From positions 1-64,000 of the forward strand of contig OZ245724.1 of the NCBI GenBank assembly GCA_965227035.1: a stretch of DNA of 64,000 bases, in the 5' to 3' direction. Made by a program: the position numbers and the translations under genes. This DNA comes from CBDDFQ01 sp965227035 (GTDB lineage Bacteria > Pseudomonadota > Gammaproteobacteria > Burkholderiales > Burkholderiaceae_C). This document shows, piece after piece, positions 7,513 through 14,647 of this stretch (position 1 is the first letter of the stretch; the number at the start of each line of letters is the position of its first letter). The notes beneath the pieces are model-generated. The model was not told the origin of the DNA, ran no database searches, and worked only from the letters and a program-made list of their open reading frames with translations.

Positions 7513-8943
7513 TTACCTGACCAATCCTTTCGCCATCAAACGCGCCGCGACCCGCCAGTCCGGTACATCGCCCGCAAGAATCTCTTTCGCATCCGAAGTT
7601 GCTATTTCGATTGTGATTGCGATCTGGTTGTCGTTGCTTTTGTCTTTGTCGCTATCACGCAGTAGCGGCCCTACGTTTTGAACGTACTTGTCGAGTACTC
7701 GCGCCGTATCGGTTTGGGGCAACTGCACTTCTGTTTCAAATCGCGCACCGGAGGTGCATTCGATAGTCACACGGCCGTCGAAGCTGCGGCCAAGAGACTC
7801 GTCGTTCCGATGAAAAATCTTCGATGCCATGGCCTTCACGTCGTGGCGCGACCTGTATTCGGCGCTCAAAGACGACAGCCCAACCGTTCTGTCGATAGCC
7901 GCTACCGCCAATTGATAAGGCAAGCTCGCAATCGCTTCGAGTTCGGTGTCGAAGCGAAGTTTGCCTTCGCGCGGTTCGGCAACGATTGCTGCGGCCCAAG
8001 GGGCAATCGCGCATTCGATTCGGGCGATGTTCGATGACGCGATGTCGTGTTTTTTGACCAGCCCGATCACGCCGTCGATGTACGGGTGAATCACGTGTGC
8101 GCATGGGTAGTACTTGAATTGCGCCTTGGCGCCGTGCCATGTCTGGCCCAGATCGTCGGCAAGGACACTGCGATCGATCGTCTCGCCGTGAAGCAGTGCG
8201 CTGTACAGATCCGATCCGCCGTCGAGCACGTTCTCCGGACCCACGAAGCCTTTCGCTGCGAGCTGAGCGGCGACGATGCCGCCTTTCGCAGCCCAGCCAG
8301 CGTGAAGCCATTTCGACCACCCACCATCCATGGTGAATGCCATCAATCCGCCCGACATGCTCGCGGCAAGACCCATGGCCCACGATGTTCGCTGGCCGTC
8401 GAGTCCAAGGATTCGCGATGCCGTCACTGCAGCGGCGATTGGACCCACGACACCTGTCGCGTGCAATCCGCGCGCGTGAAATTTTCTGCCGGCGACAGCG
8501 CCGATTCGTGCGGCAGCTTCGTATCCGGCAACGATGGCCGTTCCAAAAATTTCCGCCGATGCATTCTGGGCTTCGGCCAGTGCCATCGCCGCAGGAATCA
8601 CGACGCTGCCTGGGTGCACGACCGAGTCCTGGAACGTGTCGTCGAAGTCTCTGCAGTGAGCAGCCGTTCCGTGAACGAGAGCGGCGTGCGACGGAGGTGT
8701 TTTGACATCGCTTCCCCCCACGACGGTGCTTGCGCCAACGCCGTTCACCTCATGCTCGAACGATGAAATGATTTGTCCAGCCCTTGTCGAATAGCCGACC
8801 AGAACCAGGCCGGTGGTGTCGAGAACGCGCAGCGAAACCTGTTTTTTTACATCGCGCGGGATGTCTGCCCATTGCAGGTTGGCGGACCAGTCCGCGAATT
8901 TGCGAGACAAGGGTGTCGCAGATAAACGAGTCGTAGAAGTCAT
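7513..8943 (-). CDS. MmgE/PrpD family protein
   Basis: 476 residues. Family landmarks are DTTGLVLVGYSTRAG, the HGTAAHCRDFDDTFQDSVVHPG active-site region, AGYEAAARIGAVAGRKFHARGLHATG, and MDGGWSKWLHAGWAAKGG. PrpD is 2-methylcitrate dehydratase, and the wider family includes itaconate decarboxylase-like and other carboxylate lyases, so the exact reaction cannot be read here. No other methylcitrate-cycle gene is present, which argues against a PrpD call. The gene starts 2 bp after the stop of the iron alcohol dehydrogenase gene, indicating translational coupling. Confidence 0.9.
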   Translation of the reverse strand: MTSTTRLSATPLSRKFADWSANLQWADIPRDVKKQVSLRVLDTTGLVLVGYSTRAGQIISSFEHEVNGVGASTVVGGSDVKTPPSHAALVHGTAAHCRDFDDTFQDSVVHPGSVVIPAAMALAEAQNASAEIFGTAIVAGYEAAARIGAVAGRKFHARGLHATGVVGPIAAAVTASRILGLDGQRTSWAMGLAASMSGGLMAFTMDGGWSKWLHAGWAAKGGIVAAQLAAKGFVGPENVLDGGSDLYSALLHGETIDRSVLADDLGQTWHGAKAQFKYYPCAHVIHPYIDGVIGLVKKHDIASSNIARIECAIAPWAAAIVAEPREGKLRFDTELEAIASLPYQLAVAAIDRTVGLSSLSAEYRSRHDVKAMASKIFHRNDESLGRSFDGRVTIECTSGARFETEVQLPQTDTARVLDKYVQNVGPLLRDSDKDKSNDNQIAITIEIATSDAKEILAGDVPDWRVAARLMAKGLVR

Positions 8944-8945
8944 GA

Positions 8946-10115
8946 CTACCAGGCCTCCCGAAGCAGCGATTCGACATCCGCCATCGACACGTCGCAAGGC
9001 AGGTTCGCCATCATGTAGTCGTTCATCGTGGCTGCAGCAATGCCCGAAATCTCGTGCTCCTGAACGCCTACGTCGCGAAGTCTCTGGGGCAGGGGAAGTT
9101 GCTTGACCAGTGCTTCTATCGCATCGGCGCTCGACGCTGCGGCTTGCTGCGGATCGTCGGTGTGCGGACAGCCGAGGGCATCGAGCACCAGCGACGAATC
9201 GGCGCCGATGGACGGCAACATGCGGCGTAATGCGGGCGCAAGAAGAATCGCGTGCGAGATGCCGTGCTGCAGCGAATAGCGGCCGCCCACCACATGGCCG
9301 ATCGCGTGCACCAGCGACACCATCGAGTTGATGGCGGCCATGCCCGCCATCGCGCAGGCCATCTGGCAATCGGCGCGCGCCTGAAGATCGTCTGGATGAC
9401 TCACGCTTCGCGGCAAGGACTTGCGCATCATTCGCGCAGCCTGTAGCGCAAGACCGGTGGCAATCGGATTGCGCTCTTTCGAGTACAGCGATTCGATCGC
9501 GCGCGCCACGGCAGTCATGCCGGTTGCGGCGGTCAATTCTGGTGAAGCGTAGATGGCCATGCGCGGATCCAGGATGGTCGCGTCCGGGACGAGCCGGTCG
9601 TCCCAGAACAGCATCTTCGTTTTCTTTTCCGGATCGCGAATGCCGGCTGTGGGCATGACGTCGCTCGCCGATCCAGCTGTTGTAGGCACGGCAATATGTA
9701 TGACTGCCGATTCGCCCATTGCCTGCCTGGCCATGCCTTTGACCGCATATTCGATGGCATATGGCGCGAAGTCGCCGCCTGACGCAGACAGCAGCACGAT
9801 GCCCTTGCCTGCATCGATTGCGCTGCCGCCACCGACAGAGACGACCGTGTCGCAGCCGAGCTCCTTCATCTGCTGCGTCGCGCGCATCACGTCGCCAATC
9901 GGCGTGTGAGAGCGCACTTCGGTGAACACGCCTGCAAAGCGATCGCCGAGCGCGTCTTTCACCATTCGAAGCATCGGTCCCGACGACACGGTGGCGCCGC
10001 AGACCACCATGGCGCGGTGACCACCCACTTTGTCCATGATCTGCCGGATTTCATCCAGCGATCCGTTCCCGAAATGAATTCGCTTCGGCCAGTCCGAAGC
10101 ATTTCCTGCGCGCAT
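8946..10115 (-). CDS. Iron-containing alcohol dehydrogenase / maleylacetate reductase-like
   Basis: 389 residues. The N-terminal Rossmann-like half has the motif VVSVGGGSAIDAGKGI. The C-terminal helical half has the metal-site region SLVHAIGHVVGGRYSLQHGISHAILL with several conserved His. PTTAGSASDVMPTAGI matches the family loop. Relatives reduce maleylacetate or oxidise alcohols with NAD(P) and Fe or Zn. It is the first gene of a tight pair with the MmgE/PrpD gene. A LysR-type regulator gene lies 123 bp upstream on the same strand. Confidence 0.88.
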   Translation of the reverse strand: MRAGNASDWPKRIHFGNGSLDEIRQIMDKVGGHRAMVVCGATVSSGPMLRMVKDALGDRFAGVFTEVRSHTPIGDVMRATQQMKELGCDTVVSVGGGSAIDAGKGIVLLSASGGDFAPYAIEYAVKGMARQAMGESAVIHIAVPTTAGSASDVMPTAGIRDPEKKTKMLFWDDRLVPDATILDPRMAIYASPELTAATGMTAVARAIESLYSKERNPIATGLALQAARMMRKSLPRSVSHPDDLQARADCQMACAMAGMAAINSMVSLVHAIGHVVGGRYSLQHGISHAILLAPALRRMLPSIGADSSLVLDALGCPHTDDPQQAAASSADAIEALVKQLPLPQRLRDVGVQEHEISGIAAATMNDYMMANLPCDVSMADVESLLREAW

Positions 10116-10238
10116 GCTGATTTCCTGTTCGCCGCGATTGCGGCATTCGTGTCGATTGGTGTCGATTGCGTGACCTGCAAACAGCTTATTGAGCAGCTTT
10201 CTTCACGTCCAATACTGTTTTCGACAGATGCATATCTT

Positions 10239-11174
10239 TTAGGTATGGGTGGCGTTCTGCAAATCGATTGACTGGCTTTGCACGCCGAACACCTTGCTGC
10301 CCGCCGATGCGGTAATCGCGGCAACGCAGGGATGCGTGATCCGTCTTTCCACCGACACACCGTAGAACTCCTCGACAAGCTCCTCTGTTCGACCCAGCAC
10401 CTTCACGCCGTATTGTTCGCAGGTCTCTTTCTCGAGGGCCGTGGGCGACATGAACACACCACGACCCTCCCGCCCGAACGCTTTCATGAGCGCGGCGTCG
10501 TCGAACTCGCCGACTGTGCGTGTGTGAATATTGAGATCGCCGAACCACAGCTCCATTCGCCTTCGCATGGCCGAGGAGCTGCCCTGCAGGAGCATGGGAG
10601 CGCCATTTAGGTTTTGAGGGAACTTACCCTTCAGACTCTTCCTGACTTCGGCGGTGCAAAAGAAGGTCATGGCGGTAGTTCCTAGCGGATGGTTGAACGC
10701 GCGCACACTCATCTGCCGGTTCATCGGCTCGTCGGCAATCACCAGGTCGAGGCGGTGAATCGCGAGTTGGCCGAGCAGGTCAGTGAACTTGCCTTCATGA
10801 CAGATCAGGCGAACCTGATGGGGTACGTCGAGCGCCGGCTCCAGGAGTCGATAGGCGATCGACTTAGGAACCGAATCTGCAATTCCAACCCGGCAATCGA
10901 TGACCCGGCCGCCGGCCTTCGAATGACCGATGGCTGCTTCCATGTCCGCCCCGAGGCCAAAGATCTGATCGGCGTACGACAGGGCGGTGCGACCCTCCTC
11001 TGTCAGCTCGAGCCCCCGTCCGCTTTTGCGAAAAAGCGCGCATCCAAGACGTTCTTCCAGCAATTTGATTTGCCCGGACAGTGTCTGGGGAGTCACATGA
11101 AGTTGTTCACCGGCCCGCATGATTCCGCCTGCGCGAGCGGTTGCCCAGAAGTAATGAAGGTGCTTGAAGTTCAT
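10239..11174 (-). CDS. NhaR-like LysR-family regulator
   Basis: 311 residues from the start giving MNFKHLHYFWATARAGGI, the usual N-terminus of NhaR relatives; an upstream ATG at 11210 is possible. The N-terminal winged helix (1-60) contains LHVTPQTLSGQIKLLEERLG. The C-terminal substrate-binding domain includes LLEPALDVPHQVRLICHEGK and ELVEEFYGVSVERRI, as in NhaR. In enterobacteria NhaR activates a Na+/H+ antiporter gene, but no nhaA is visible here. Upstream and divergent, 135 bp away, is the Bax-inhibitor-1 gene, a plausible target. Confidence 0.88.
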   Translation of the reverse strand: MNFKHLHYFWATARAGGIMRAGEQLHVTPQTLSGQIKLLEERLGCALFRKSGRGLELTEEGRTALSYADQIFGLGADMEAAIGHSKAGGRVIDCRVGIADSVPKSIAYRLLEPALDVPHQVRLICHEGKFTDLLGQLAIHRLDLVIADEPMNRQMSVRAFNHPLGTTAMTFFCTAEVRKSLKGKFPQNLNGAPMLLQGSSSAMRRRMELWFGDLNIHTRTVGEFDDAALMKAFGREGRGVFMSPTALEKETCEQYGVKVLGRTEELVEEFYGVSVERRITHPCVAAITASAGSKVFGVQSQSIDLQNATHT

Positions 11175-11309
11175 CTCGACCGACTCCCAAAAACGCTTGG
11201 TGGAGTCCACATCATGCGGTTTAACCGAAGTATTTGTTCAGTTAATACGAATTTACGCGAAGAGTTTCAGGGGATAAGGTCGTTCTATCCAATCAACAAA
11301 GGACTCAAC

Positions 11310-12008
11310 ATGGATCGCAACTCAACCGTTATCGACGTGCCATACGGCGCTGGCTCTACCTCGGTGGTCCAACGCAACCGCGTCCTTCGAAACACTTACT
11401 GGCTTCTCGCGCTATCGATGGTGCCCACGGTTCTCGGCGCCTGGATTGGCGTATCGACAGGCATCACGCGTGCCATGTCGCCCGGTATCGGCATGATCGT
11501 GTTTCTGGCTGGGGCTTTCGGCTTCATGTTCGCCATCGAGAAAACCAAGAACTCGTCGGCGGGTGTGCCGATTCTTCTGGCTTTCACCTTCTTCATGGGT
11601 CTCATGCTTTCGCGCATGGTCGGGCAGGTGCTAGGTCTCGCGAATGGCGCTCAACTGATCATGCTGGCGTTTGCCGGAACCGGCGCGATTTTCATGGGCA
11701 TGGCGACGCTGTCGTCGATCATCAAGCGCGACCTGACGTCCATGGGCAAGTTCCTGTTCATCGGCGCGATCATGTTGCTCGTGGCCGGCATCGCCAACTT
11801 CTTCATCCAGTCCAGCGCGCTGATGATCACCTTGTCGGTATTGGCGATCGGTATCTTCTCGGCCTTCATTCTGTACGACCTCAAGCGCGTGCAGGACGGC
11901 CATGAAACCAACTACATCACCGCAACGCTTGGTGTTTACCTGAGCATCTACAACGTGTTCCAGTCGCTGCTCGCCATCTTCGGCCTGACCTCGGGTCGCG
12001 AAGAATAA
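11310..12008 (+). CDS. Bax inhibitor-1/YccA family membrane protein
   Basis: 232 residues with seven hydrophobic segments, starting with an N-terminal cytosolic tail (about 1-28) and ending with the family signature LYDLKRVQDGHETNYITATLGVYLSIYNVFQSLLAIFG. YccA-type proteins interact with the FtsH protease and may act as pH-gated ion channels; they sit in the inner membrane. The ATG at 11310 was chosen because it gives the short soluble tail usual for the family. A zinc-ribbon gene follows by 9 bp, probably in the same transcript. Confidence 0.92.
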   Translation: MDRNSTVIDVPYGAGSTSVVQRNRVLRNTYWLLALSMVPTVLGAWIGVSTGITRAMSPGIGMIVFLAGAFGFMFAIEKTKNSSAGVPILLAFTFFMGLMLSRMVGQVLGLANGAQLIMLAFAGTGAIFMGMATLSSIIKRDLTSMGKFLFIGAIMLLVAGIANFFIQSSALMITLSVLAIGIFSAFILYDLKRVQDGHETNYITATLGVYLSIYNVFQSLLAIFGLTSGREE

Positions 12009-12017
12009 GGAGAATTC

Positions 12018-12311
12018 ATGAAGTGCCCAACCTGTCCCGATTCCACCCTCGTCATGTCCGATCGTCAGGGTGTCGAGATCGACTACTGTCCGGCCTGCCG
12101 CGGTGTCTGGTTAGACCGCGGTGAACTCGACAAACTTCTGGAACGTGCGCCTGGCCAGGAGCCTGTGCGTGCTGCGGTACAAGACGACCGTTCGCAGCAA
12201 CGTCGTCCCGATTTCGTCGATTCCGATTATCGACAGGGTCGCGGTGGCTACGGCGACAACGGCTACGGTTATCGCCAGAAGAAGTCCTGGCTCAGCGAAA
12301 TTTTCGACTGA
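12018..12311 (+). CDS. TFIIB-type zinc-ribbon protein
   Basis: 97 residues. The N-terminal 45 residues form a zinc ribbon with CPTC and CPAC pairs, followed by RGVWLDRGELDKLLE, the hallmark of the zf-TFIIB family. The C-terminal half is low complexity (Gly, Tyr, Arg rich) and ends in KKSWLSEIFD. AAGGAG precedes the start. The function is unknown; such proteins are common next to YccA-like membrane genes in betaproteobacteria (from memory). Its last 43 bp overlap the 3' end of the convergent PAP2 gene. Confidence 0.85.
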   Translation: MKCPTCPDSTLVMSDRQGVEIDYCPACRGVWLDRGELDKLLERAPGQEPVRAAVQDDRSQQRRPDFVDSDYRQGRGGYGDNGYGYRQKKSWLSEIFD

Positions 12312-12859
12312 AGCTTCGCGCGAATCCCCTGCCAGAGTGCAGGGGAGGTAAGTTTGTGGACGGTCAGTGAAGACATCGATGCGACAACAAGTCCTGCGGC
12401 GACGTCGCTTGGGAAATGAACGCCCAGACAAACGCGGCTCCAGGCGACAAGCCCGGCAGTCAGTACAGCTGCGAACTGGATCAGTCTGTTCTTGAACGAG
12501 AGCATGCAGCTGACGCCGAATGCCAGTGCAACGCTTGCGTGAGAACTCGGAAACGACGGGTTGGGTGCGTGGGCGATCCACAGCGTACCGATGCCGAGTG
12601 TGAAAGGCCGTGGCATTGGGATGATGCCCTGCAAACCGCGGGCGAGCGACCATGCAATCGCCATCGACATGAGCACCCGGATAGCTCCAAACTGATTCGT
12701 CCTGTTGGGAATCAGCACAAGCACGATGACGCTCAAAATAGCAGCCGACGGAATGACTTGAGTCGCAAACTTCGCAAACGGAACCACCCATTCCGGCGAA
12801 TCGGCGCTCGCGTTCAGTGCGGTGAAAAGAAGAGTGTCTAAATCAAGAATTGCGGGCAT
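12269..12859 (-). CDS. PAP2-family phosphatase
   Basis: 196 residues with about five membrane segments. The three PAP2 catalytic motifs are present: a diverged first motif RGLQGIIPMPRPF, the second PSFPSSHASVALAFG, and the third RVCLGVHFPSDVAAG. This is the undecaprenyl-diphosphatase / lipid phosphatase family, acting at the periplasmic face. The gene is convergent with the zinc-ribbon gene and overlaps it by 43 bp. Confidence 0.9.
   Translation of the reverse strand: MPAILDLDTLLFTALNASADSPEWVVPFAKFATQVIPSAAILSVIVLVLIPNRTNQFGAIRVLMSMAIAWSLARGLQGIIPMPRPFTLGIGTLWIAHAPNPSFPSSHASVALAFGVSCMLSFKNRLIQFAAVLTAGLVAWSRVCLGVHFPSDVAAGLVVASMSSLTVHKLTSPALWQGIRAKLQSKISLSQDFFWR
12326..12345. terminator. Possible hairpin terminator inside overlapping gene ends
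   Basis: CCCCTGC (12326-12332) and GCAGGGG (12339-12345) form a perfect 7-bp stem with a 6-nt loop, 15 bp after the zinc-ribbon stop codon. No U-tract follows, so this may be a pause or a Rho-dependent site only. It lies within the C-terminal coding part of the PAP2 gene. Confidence 0.3.
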
Positions 12860-12958
12860 GAGGAAGACTGAAGTTCATATGTGTGTGTAACAGCCGGACA
12901 AGTAGGTTCGGTGACACCCGGAAATAAGGGGGCTTTTCGCGCAGGCGAAAATGGGCCG

Positions 12959-13513
12959 ATGCCCGAAGTTCACAGCCAAGCCACGGTCATGGCGGTCCAT
13001 CTGGACGATCGCCATCGATTCAGTAAACATGCCCAGCCCCGCATTCGCCTTCTTGCTGGATTGGGCGTCGAAGGCGATGCCCACTGCGGTGCGACGGTGC
13101 AGCATAGATACGACAAGCGAAAAACACCGGGCGCGCCGAATCTTCGGCAGGTTCACCTGATTCAGACCGAGTTGTTCGATACGCTGCGAGCGAGCGGATT
13201 TCATGTGGCGCCCGGCGAGCTCGGCGAGAACATTTCGACGCAAGGAATCGATCTGCTTCATTTGCCAGCCCTCACGCAGTTGAAGCTTGGTGCAGATGCA
13301 GTGTTGGAAATCACGGGGCTCAGGCAACCTTGCGTTTATATCGACAGATTTCAAAAGGGATTGCGCTCCCAAATGGAGCCGCAAAGCGTGAATGACGTTG
13401 CCAGCAAGGCTGGTGTTATGGCGGTCGTACTGACAGGAGGCATCGTCGAACCGGGCGATGCGATCACGGTGCAACTACCTGCTGCACCTCATAGACCACT
13501 TGGATTTATCTAG
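12959..13513 (+). CDS. MOSC-domain protein
   Basis: 184 residues. MOSC landmarks are GLGVEGDAHCGATVQHR near residue 35, NLRQVHLIQTELF, PGELGENISTQGIDL, and the cysteine in GLRQPCVYIDRF, the conserved Cys proposed to carry sulfur in molybdenum cofactor sulfurase C-terminal domains. It is near fdhD and an FdhF-type molybdoprotein, which fits sulfur transfer for Moco enzymes (inference). The ATG at 12959 is preferred because upstream in-frame sequence is not family-like. Its stop codon overlaps the stop codon of convergent fdhD in a shared CTAG. Confidence 0.88.
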   Translation: MPEVHSQATVMAVHLDDRHRFSKHAQPRIRLLAGLGVEGDAHCGATVQHRYDKRKTPGAPNLRQVHLIQTELFDTLRASGFHVAPGELGENISTQGIDLLHLPALTQLKLGADAVLEITGLRQPCVYIDRFQKGLRSQMEPQSVNDVASKAGVMAVVLTGGIVEPGDAITVQLPAAPHRPLGFI

Positions 13514-14358
13514 CGTCCAACTGGAGCATATTGGATCGCGCGTGGAGTTCTGCAAAGACCCCACAACTGCATTCCCGCTTTACCGGCGATGTCCACTGCA
13601 AGAGAGGTGGGCGCTGAAATTGTCGCGAGCAATGGGATGTTCATACGCGCGCACTTTCGTACTAGCTCGTAGCTGGCACGACTGGACATCACGACGAATC
13701 CTTCTTCGGTCAGGCGGCTTTGCATCGCAAGAAGACCGATCAGTTTGTCGAGCGCGTTGTGACGACCGACGTCTTCCATCAGATCCGTCAGCGTGCCATC
13801 TGGCCTTGCCCAGCCCGCTGCATGCACCGACCCCGATTCCGCGTTGATGAGTTGCCTCGCCGGCATTGCATCGATAGCTCGAAGAATAGTCGCCGATTCG
13901 ATTGAGCCAGCCCAGTCGCGTGGAGTCACCGCCTCCGGCACCAGATCGAGCGCCTGCAGGCTGTCGATACCGCAGATGCCGCATCCGGTACGGCCCGCGA
14001 GCGCCCTGCGTTTTTCTTTGAGTCTGGCGAAACACCTCGACGAGATTTCGATGTTCACTTCGCAGGAAACGTTCGATGCGGTAGGTGCGTCTGTATCGAC
14101 ATTGGTCGATACCTCGGCGCCCATCCAGTCGCTCACGCTGTCGATCAAGCCTTCGCTCAATGCGAAGCCCAAAGCGAATTCTTCGAGATCGCGCGGGGTG
14201 CACATCATCACCGCATGCGAGATGCCGTTGAAGACCAGAGCCACCGGTACTTCCGACGCAATCACATCGTCGCGAGATTCTTTCGGCGATGCACTGTGGC
14301 GAATCGTCGGCACCTGTTGCAGCGCTTCTGGAAGTTGATCGATGGGGTCGCGAGACAT
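13510..14358 (-). CDS. fdhD: Formate dehydrogenase accessory sulfurtransferase FdhD
   Basis: 282 residues. FdhD transfers sulfur from a cysteine desulfurase to the bis-MGD cofactor of formate dehydrogenase-type enzymes. Landmarks are EVPVALVFNGISHAVMMCTP, LEEFALGFALSEGLI, the essential cysteine loop GRTGCGICG, HAAGWARPDG and EDVGRHNALDKLIG. It is the last gene of the operon that starts with the OFA transporter and encodes the FdhF-type molybdoprotein it presumably matures. It starts 7 bp after the 93-residue gene. Confidence 0.95.
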   Translation of the reverse strand: MSRDPIDQLPEALQQVPTIRHSASPKESRDDVIASEVPVALVFNGISHAVMMCTPRDLEEFALGFALSEGLIDSVSDWMGAEVSTNVDTDAPTASNVSCEVNIEISSRCFARLKEKRRALAGRTGCGICGIDSLQALDLVPEAVTPRDWAGSIESATILRAIDAMPARQLINAESGSVHAAGWARPDGTLTDLMEDVGRHNALDKLIGLLAMQSRLTEEGFVVMSSRASYELVRKCARMNIPLLATISAPTSLAVDIAGKAGMQLWGLCRTPRAIQYAPVGR

Positions 14359-14365
14359 GCGGGGT

Positions 14366-14647
14366 TCAAGCCACGAGGTTCGATTCGTCGGGCGCGTCGA
14401 ACAACGCGGCGCCAGCCGGTGTGAGGTATGTCATCCAGCGACCGTCGCTCTCGACAACGCGAACCCAGCCGGGGCCTTTCATGCCACCAAGCGAAGCGTC
14501 GCTCATCGCGTGCAAAGATCGAAGCAGAACGCTGACGCCCACACCCAGACGCTTTCCCATTTTCGGAAGCGACATGCCTTCCGCCATCGATGCTTCGCGG
14601 AGTGTGCGAAGAATCGAAATCGACAGGTCGTCTAGCGCGTCGCTCAA
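14366..14647 (-). CDS. Small winged-helix-like protein between fdhF-type gene and fdhD
   Basis: 93 residues. The likely start is a TTG at 14647 whose last two bases are the first two of the TGA stop of the upstream molybdoprotein gene (TTGA overlap), so translation is coupled. The sequence has helices with a MarR/winged-helix look: ILRTLREASMAEGMSLPKMGKRLGV, then LLRSLHAM, and an aromatic turn near GPGWVRVVESDGRWMTYLTPAG resembling a wing followed by a strand. Genes of this size and position recur in Burkholderiales fdhF-fdhD operons (from memory). It may be a regulator or a specific chaperone; the function is unknown. Confidence 0.7.
   Translation of the reverse strand: MSDALDDLSISILRTLREASMAEGMSLPKMGKRLGVGVSVLLRSLHAMSDASLGGMKGPGWVRVVESDGRWMTYLTPAGAALFDAPDESNLVA

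Noticed and set aside
7513..8943. Assignment as PrpD (2-methylcitrate dehydratase)
   Set aside because: No prpB, prpC or acnD neighbours; the MmgE/PrpD family is too broad for that call.
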